A program made the translations under genes and the position numbers. Shown one piece after another: positions 59,821 through 64,000 of a stretch of DNA of 64,000 nt. Origin of the DNA: Alteromonas hispanica (GTDB taxonomy: Bacteria; Pseudomonadota; Gammaproteobacteria; Enterobacterales; Alteromonadaceae). Numbering within the stretch: position 1 is the stretch's first letter; each line of letters begins with the position of its first letter. Location of the stretch: positions 62,001-126,000 of the forward strand of contig NZ_JAAAWP010000008.1 of NCBI RefSeq assembly GCF_010500915.1. Direction: 5' to 3'. The notes below the pieces were generated by a model, which saw only the letters and a list, made by a program, of their open reading frames with translations, ran no database searches and was not told the DNA's origin.

Positions 59821-60681
59821 TTAGTCCAAATTTATACGCAGCGATAAATCTATCGCCTGCACATGCTTGGTTAAGGCACCAGAAGATATGTAATCCACGC
59901 CCAGCTTAGATAAAGAAGACAGTCTCTCGTCGGTAATATTGCCAGACACTTCAAGCTTACACTTACCGTTATTAAGCGCCACTGCCTGTTGGATCTGTTC
60001 GTTAGTAAAGTTATCCAACATCACTATGTCTGCACCGGCCTCAAGCGCTAGCTTGAACTCGTCGATACTTTCCACTTCTACTTCTACTGTTTTACCCGGC
60101 ATAGTTTCTTTAGCCCGGCTCATCGCTTTTTCAATGCCGCCGCAAGAGAATATATGATTCTCTTTTATTAGAAATGCATCGAATAGCCCAACGCGGTGAT
60201 TTTGTCCGCCGCCACAGCGAACAGCGTATTTTTGCGCATATCGCAGGCCAGGAAGCGTTTTTCTGGTATCTAGAATTTTCGTTTTCGTACCTTGCAAAAA
60301 CTTTGTGTAAAAAGCAGTGACGGTTGCGTTGGCTGATAAAGTCTGCAAGAAGTTAAGTGCGGTGCGCTCAGCGGTAAGAATAGCGCGTGCAGAGCCAGAC
60401 AAACTCACCAGCACGGTATCAGCAGCTACGCTGTCACCATCTTCAACATGCCAGGTTACCGTTACCGATTCGTCAATAAGTGCAAATGCCTGATTTACCC
60501 ATGCCACGCCGCAAATAACGCAAGGTTCTCTGGTGATAATTGTCGCACTAGCCGTTACATCTTTGTCGATAAGGTTGGCGGTAATATCATTATCGGCATT
60601 AAGCTCTCCGCCCAAATCTTCTATTAATGCTAAAGAAACTTGCTCGCGTATGGCGTCTATATCGGGTGATGTTATCTTCAT
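59821..60681 (-). CDS. nadC: Quinolinate phosphoribosyltransferase
   Basis: 286 residues. It converts quinolinate and PRPP to nicotinate mononucleotide in NAD synthesis. Motifs: ERTALNFLQTLSANAT, KILDTRKTLPGLRYAQKYAVRCGGGQNHRVGL (substrate-binding Arg, Lys and His), LIKENHIFSCGG and EVEVESIDEFKLAL, LDNFTNEQ. It is next to the aspartic-protease gene (27 bp) and is divergent from ampD, the usual nadC/ampD arrangement. Confidence 0.96.
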   Translation of the reverse strand: MKITSPDIDAIREQVSLALIEDLGGELNADNDITANLIDKDVTASATIITREPCVICGVAWVNQAFALIDESVTVTWHVEDGDSVAADTVLVSLSGSARAILTAERTALNFLQTLSANATVTAFYTKFLQGTKTKILDTRKTLPGLRYAQKYAVRCGGGQNHRVGLFDAFLIKENHIFSCGGIEKAMSRAKETMPGKTVEVEVESIDEFKLALEAGADIVMLDNFTNEQIQQAVALNNGKCKLEVSGNITDERLSSLSKLGVDYISSGALTKHVQAIDLSLRINLD

Positions 60682-60708
60682 CGCTATTGTCTTTTCAGGT
60701 TGTCTTTT

Positions 60709-61227
60709 TTACAGGGTACGCAATATTAACCAATCGCCACGCTGAGTAAACTCTAATTGGCGAAGAACGCTCATTCCAAGCAAAATATGGTTATCTTGCA
60801 TACCAGGATTTAAGTTTGCCTTTACGTTTCGTAGCTCAATATCGCCAATGCGAAGGGTATCTATTGTCGATTCGGCAATTCTAACAGTGCCATTGGCGGT
60901 TCGCGCTAGCCCTTGGCGTCCAGCCTGTAATTGTAACTTGTTAGCTAAATGGGCGGGAACGGCAACGTCGGTAGCTCCGGTATCAACTAAGAAAATAACT
61001 TCTTCACCATTAATGAAGCCACTGGTTACATAATGCCCCTGACGATTTTGCTTTAGACGCACCTCGGTTTGTGCACCCATTCGCTCAGAAATTGGGTCAC
61101 TGTTGGGGTTTACCTGTTTTTCCAATAGGTCTGAGAATACAAAAACCAGCAGTCCCAGACCGCAGACCCAGGCAAGAACCACCATCCATTTGCCAGCAGC
61201 ACTTGTTTCGTGTTGTTCCTGAGACAT
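60709..61227 (-). CDS. Retropepsin-like aspartic protease, membrane anchored
   Basis: 172 residues. One TM helix (WMVVLAWVCGLGLLVFVF), then a single clan AA domain with the active-site motif FLVDTGATDVAVP and a later ILLGMSVLRQLEFTQRGDWLIL flap/fold block. It matches the TIGR02281 type. With one Asp motif it must dimerise. The substrate is unknown. It lies upstream of nadC, gap 27 bp, probably one transcript. Confidence 0.9.
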   Translation of the reverse strand: MSQEQHETSAAGKWMVVLAWVCGLGLLVFVFSDLLEKQVNPNSDPISERMGAQTEVRLKQNRQGHYVTSGFINGEEVIFLVDTGATDVAVPAHLANKLQLQAGRQGLARTANGTVRIAESTIDTLRIGDIELRNVKANLNPGMQDNHILLGMSVLRQLEFTQRGDWLILRTL

Positions 61228-61490
61228 TATTCTCTAACCTCTTTTTGCTTATGTAAACGAATGACACTGCATGGCACTGTAATAGTGCACTATGATAAGA
61301 CATCATTGCCTCTTATAGATACTGTGTTAATTCCTTGTTTTAATTCTGATTGCTATTAGTAAGGTAGCAATGTAACACTTCTATATGTAATCGGTTTTTT
61401 GTAAAAGAGATTAAAAACATGTCTCAACCAATTACCGAATAACTTTTATACTCATCATTTGCACCACGTTACGATAAGAAGATTTGCGAC

Positions 61491-62030
61491 ATGACAATTT
61501 ACCACAACGCCACTCTTTTGCCTTCTCCGCACTGCGATGCACGTCCTGATGGAGCCGTGGTGAACGTATTAGTTATTCACAATATCTCTCTGCCACCCTC
61601 ACAGTTTGGTACGTCGGGGATAAGAGATTTGTTTATGGGTGAGCTCGACCCTACTGCGCATCCATTTTATCAAGAAATTGCCGGATTGAGGGTATCTGCC
61701 CACTGCGTTATTTACCGCACGGGTAATGTAGAACAGTTTGTGCCATTTAATGAACGTGCATGGCATGCAGGTCTGTCCACTTTTCAGGGGAAAAGCAGGT
61801 GTAATGACTTCTCAATTGGTATTGAGCTTGAAGGCACAGATACGCTGGCATACACCAACGAGCAGTACGCTGCATTAACAGAGCTTACCGAGTTTATCGT
61901 TAAGCACTACCCAGACATTACGTTAGGGCGTATTGTAGGTCACAACGATATCGCTACGGGGAGAAAAACCGATCCTGGCCAAGCTTTCGATTGGGCGCGT
62001 TACAGAAAAAGCCTGACTCATTTGATATAA
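61491..62030 (+). CDS. ampD: 1,6-anhydro-N-acetylmuramyl-L-alanine amidase AmpD
   Basis: 179 residues. Zinc amidase: VLVIHNISLPPSQFG (zinc His), VSAHCVIYRTGNVEQFVPFNERAWHAGLS, FSIGIELEGTDTL, and GHNDIATGRKTDPG with the C-terminal His and Asp ligands. It recycles anhydro-muropeptides in the cytoplasm and so controls beta-lactamase induction where AmpR is present. ampE follows after 109 bp. Confidence 0.95.
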   Translation: MTIYHNATLLPSPHCDARPDGAVVNVLVIHNISLPPSQFGTSGIRDLFMGELDPTAHPFYQEIAGLRVSAHCVIYRTGNVEQFVPFNERAWHAGLSTFQGKSRCNDFSIGIELEGTDTLAYTNEQYAALTELTEFIVKHYPDITLGRIVGHNDIATGRKTDPGQAFDWARYRKSLTHLI

Positions 62031-62139
62031 GCATTGCTTCAAGCTATTTATAAAGTATGCGAGCTCACAGCGAAATATGATGCAAAAAATGAACAAACGT
62101 ACAAACAAATAAACCAATAAAGAAGAAGCGACCTACCAC

Positions 62140-63039
62140 ATGATTTTAATGAGTTTGCTATTAGTTTTAAGCTTGGAACGGCTGATTAGTAAAGAACCGA
62201 ATTGGCACATTGAAAAATATGCTAGTCAATACAGAGAATGGCTTACAGGTAAAGGATGGATAGGAAAGAAAAGCAATTCTGCAGTTTTGTATAGTAGTTT
62301 GCTGGCTCCGGCTGTCATTTTAGCCGCTGTTGAGTATTTTCTGCTGGGTGCTTTTCTTACCTTTATTGAACAAAGTATTGTTCTATTCCTGTGTATTGGC
62401 TGCCCAGCCTTAAGAGCAACTTACAAATGCTTTTTAAACGCAGCTGAGCGTAACGACTTGCAAGCCTGCAGCATGTATACAGACCAGCTTGGTCATTGCG
62501 CGAATACACAGAGTGAAAGTGAAGACGGTGAATACGAAGAAAAGAATCAAGGAAGTGCTCAAGTACAGGGAAAAAGCTTTGGGCAACACTTAACCTGGCT
62601 TAATTATCAGCATTACGCAGCCGTTATGCTGTGGTTTATGGCATTTGGTGCGCCCGGTGCACTGTTTTACAGTTTAAGTAGAAGCACAACGGAAGCCCTC
62701 TGCACGGCGCAACATCCTTTGCGAGAAACTGCTGGTCGTCTTATGTTCGCACTAGATTACGTACCAGTGCGTATCACCACATTTGGAATGCTAATGATGG
62801 GGCATTTTTCGAGGGCATTGCCCGAGTGGATAAAGCACGCGTTGCAACTTGATATATCCGCTTACGATGTATTGACGATTATTTCAGCAAAAGCGGAAAT
62901 GCTCACACCTGAAGAACAGGCATTGCAGGCTGAAAATGCGGCTGTTGAACCCAAGGTTTTAGTAAAATTAGCAAAACGTAATGTTATTTTTTTACTGGTT
63001 GTTACGTCTGCACTTACGGTTATTGGCAGCTTGGCATAG
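62140..63039 (+). CDS. ampE: AmpE-type membrane protein
   Basis: 299 residues with about four membrane segments. It starts at the membrane (MSLLLVLSLERLISKEPNWHIEKY) and ends with another helix (NVIFLLVVTSALTVIGSLA). Conserved blocks include WFMAFGAPGALFYSLSR and LDYVPVRITTFGMLMMG. A sensor or modulator linked to AmpD; exact activity is unknown. Same strand and spacing as in other gammaproteobacteria. Confidence 0.9.
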   Translation: MILMSLLLVLSLERLISKEPNWHIEKYASQYREWLTGKGWIGKKSNSAVLYSSLLAPAVILAAVEYFLLGAFLTFIEQSIVLFLCIGCPALRATYKCFLNAAERNDLQACSMYTDQLGHCANTQSESEDGEYEEKNQGSAQVQGKSFGQHLTWLNYQHYAAVMLWFMAFGAPGALFYSLSRSTTEALCTAQHPLRETAGRLMFALDYVPVRITTFGMLMMGHFSRALPEWIKHALQLDISAYDVLTIISAKAEMLTPEEQALQAENAAVEPKVLVKLAKRNVIFLLVVTSALTVIGSLA

Positions 63040-63273
63040 CGATTATTTTTTACATTTACCTGTTGGGGAATAGTTGGTCTAATAAAAAACTGCCGCTATA
63101 TCAGACCTTTTCGTCGCTATTTCCTTCTTTTCTTTCTCATCAGACCAGTAATGATGAGAAAACTTTTCTTAACAAATTCAATTATAAAGCTTTACACGCT
63201 GCAAACTGAGCGAGGTTTGCTATGCTTGAGAGTATTTACCTCTAAATCGATCTGCCTTAAACTGTATAGGTAA

Positions 63274-63289
63274 AATGGTATTACCAATT
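63274..63289 (+). promoter_or_regulatory. PdhR operator upstream of pdhR
   Basis: AATGGTATTACCAATT closely matches the known PdhR operator (ATTGGT-N3-ACCAAT type), with one mismatched half-site base. It lies about 115 bp before the pdhR start and predicts autoregulation by pyruvate-responsive PdhR. Confidence 0.8.
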
Positions 63290-63347
63290 TTCGTTGTGAG
63301 AATATTTCACTGATGTATTCAGTGCATTCACAACTCTTATTGATACC

Positions 63348-63399
63348 AAAGGACTTCAGCAAAGGACTTCACAATAGGACTTCAACAAAGGAAGACAAG
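63348..63399 (+). repeat. 13-bp tandem repeat, four units, in the pdhR leader
   Basis: AAAGGACTTCAGC, AAAGGACTTCACA, ATAGGACTTCAAC and AAAGGAAGACAAG follow in exact 13-bp register from 63348 to just before the pdhR ATG (63405). Each unit contains an AGGA ribosome-site-like core. The rest of the 63040-63404 gap holds the operator and promoter. Confidence 0.88.
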
Positions 63400-63404
63400 G
63401 CCGC

Positions 63405-64000
63405 ATGCGTCAGCAGCGAAAAAAACTAGCAGATGTTATTACCGAGCAGCTTGAATCTATGATTCTTGATGGTTCGCTTTTAGCCGGGCAAAAGTTACCG
63501 CCTGAGCGCGAATTAGCGCAGCAGTTTGATGTGTCTCGTCCCTCTTTACGTGAAGCCATTGGTAACCTGCAAGCCCGCGGTTTAGTAGAAAGAAAGCAGG
63601 GTGGCGGCACATTCGTTAATCGCAATCTCAATTCTGCTATGACAGACCCACTGATGGACTTAGTGAGTGCGCGACCAGAAACACAGTTCGATTTGCTCGA
63701 ATTTAGACATGCGTTAGAAGGTATGTCTGCGTATTACGCGGCGCTTCGAGGTCAGCCCGAAGATTACAACGCGCTCAAGCAAGCGCTTAACAATCTTCCA
63801 GCACCAAAAGCCAATGAGAGCAAGCGAGAACAAGCGGAAGCGCTAGGCCGATTTTATATCATCATGGCCAGGGCTTCTCATAACATGGTTCTGCTACATG
63901 TGATGAGCACCATGCAAAGTATGTTGGTAGACAACATAGAACGAAATTTAGACATGCTTGCTGTGCATAGCGATGCGGTTGCAGATATTGCAAAGCAGCG
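63405..64000 (+). CDS. pdhR: Pyruvate dehydrogenase regulator PdhR, 3' end outside window
   Basis: The first 198 residues are visible from the ATG at 63405; E. coli PdhR has 254. The winged helix-turn-helix of the GntR/FadR family is clear: LADVITEQLESMILDG, LPPERELAQQFDVSRPSLREAIGNLQARGLVERKQGGGTFV. A FadR-type ligand domain follows (FDLLEFRHALEGMSAYYAA). It represses the pyruvate dehydrogenase operon, presumably just beyond the window. A PdhR-type operator lies upstream. Confidence 0.94.
   Translation, partial: MRQQRKKLADVITEQLESMILDGSLLAGQKLPPERELAQQFDVSRPSLREAIGNLQARGLVERKQGGGTFVNRNLNSAMTDPLMDLVSARPETQFDLLEFRHALEGMSAYYAALRGQPEDYNALKQALNNLPAPKANESKREQAEALGRFYIIMARASHNMVLLHVMSTMQSMLVDNIERNLDMLAVHSDAVADIAKQ

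Overview
The window looks like chromosome of a marine gammaproteobacterium of the Alteromonas group. The evidence is gene content and order: yggS/proC/yggT beside pilT-pilU, rsmE-gshB-yqgE-ruvX, a complete mra/dcw cluster running into lpxC-secA-mutT, pilA-pilC-pilD-coaE-zapD-yacG, and nadC/ampD/ampE/pdhR. Base composition is moderate and about 59 protein genes are tightly packed. I see no rRNA, tRNA, CRISPR array, insertion sequence or prophage. The genus is inferred from memory of gene order and protein style; no search was run.

Layout. 1-10.5 kb: a truncated fadH (-), the proC-yggT-DUF4426 group (-), yggS (-) divergent from pilT-pilU (+), then the rsmE-gshB-yqgE-ruvX group (-). 10.6-30 kb is the more accessory part: an MscS channel, an M48 lipoprotein protease, a collagen-stalked choice-of-anchor-I lipoprotein, a FabH-like ketosynthase followed by the PrsK/PrsR two-component pair, an 11-residue-repeat lipoprotein, a TPR-GGDEF receptor with a GFA-like protein, an orphan ParA/ribbon-helix-helix pair, a peroxiredoxin-glutaredoxin fusion, an alpha/beta hydrolase, an M19 dipeptidase and a SapC-like protein.

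30.3-53.3 kb is the division and cell-wall cluster, all on +: mraZ-rsmH-ftsL-ftsI-murE-murF-mraY-murD-ftsW-murG-murC-ddl-ftsQ-ftsA-ftsZ, then lpxC, an M23 protein, secA and mutT. It makes lipid II from UDP-MurNAc, flips and polymerises it at the septum, and ties in lipid A synthesis and protein export. A consensus promoter and three 10-bp-spaced MraZ boxes precede mraZ. A second perfect -35/-10 promoter, with a palindrome in its spacer, precedes lpxC.

53.5-61.2 kb (-) holds an aspartoacylase, yacG-zapD-coaE, the type IV pilus genes pilD-pilC-pilA (pilB is not between pilA and pilC), nadC and an aspartic protease. 61.5-64 kb (+) holds ampD-ampE (muropeptide recycling) and the start of pdhR, whose own operator lies upstream.

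The most unexpected structure is not a gene. At least eight non-coding gaps carry short, decayed tandem repeats (unit 10-23 bp). Several run exactly into the stop codon of a neighbouring gene, and one coding tract (the ftsW tail) has a similar 15-bp repeat. The orphan ParA/RHH pair, with 22-bp direct repeats just beyond its last stop codon, is the best candidate for an undescribed positioning or segregation system.
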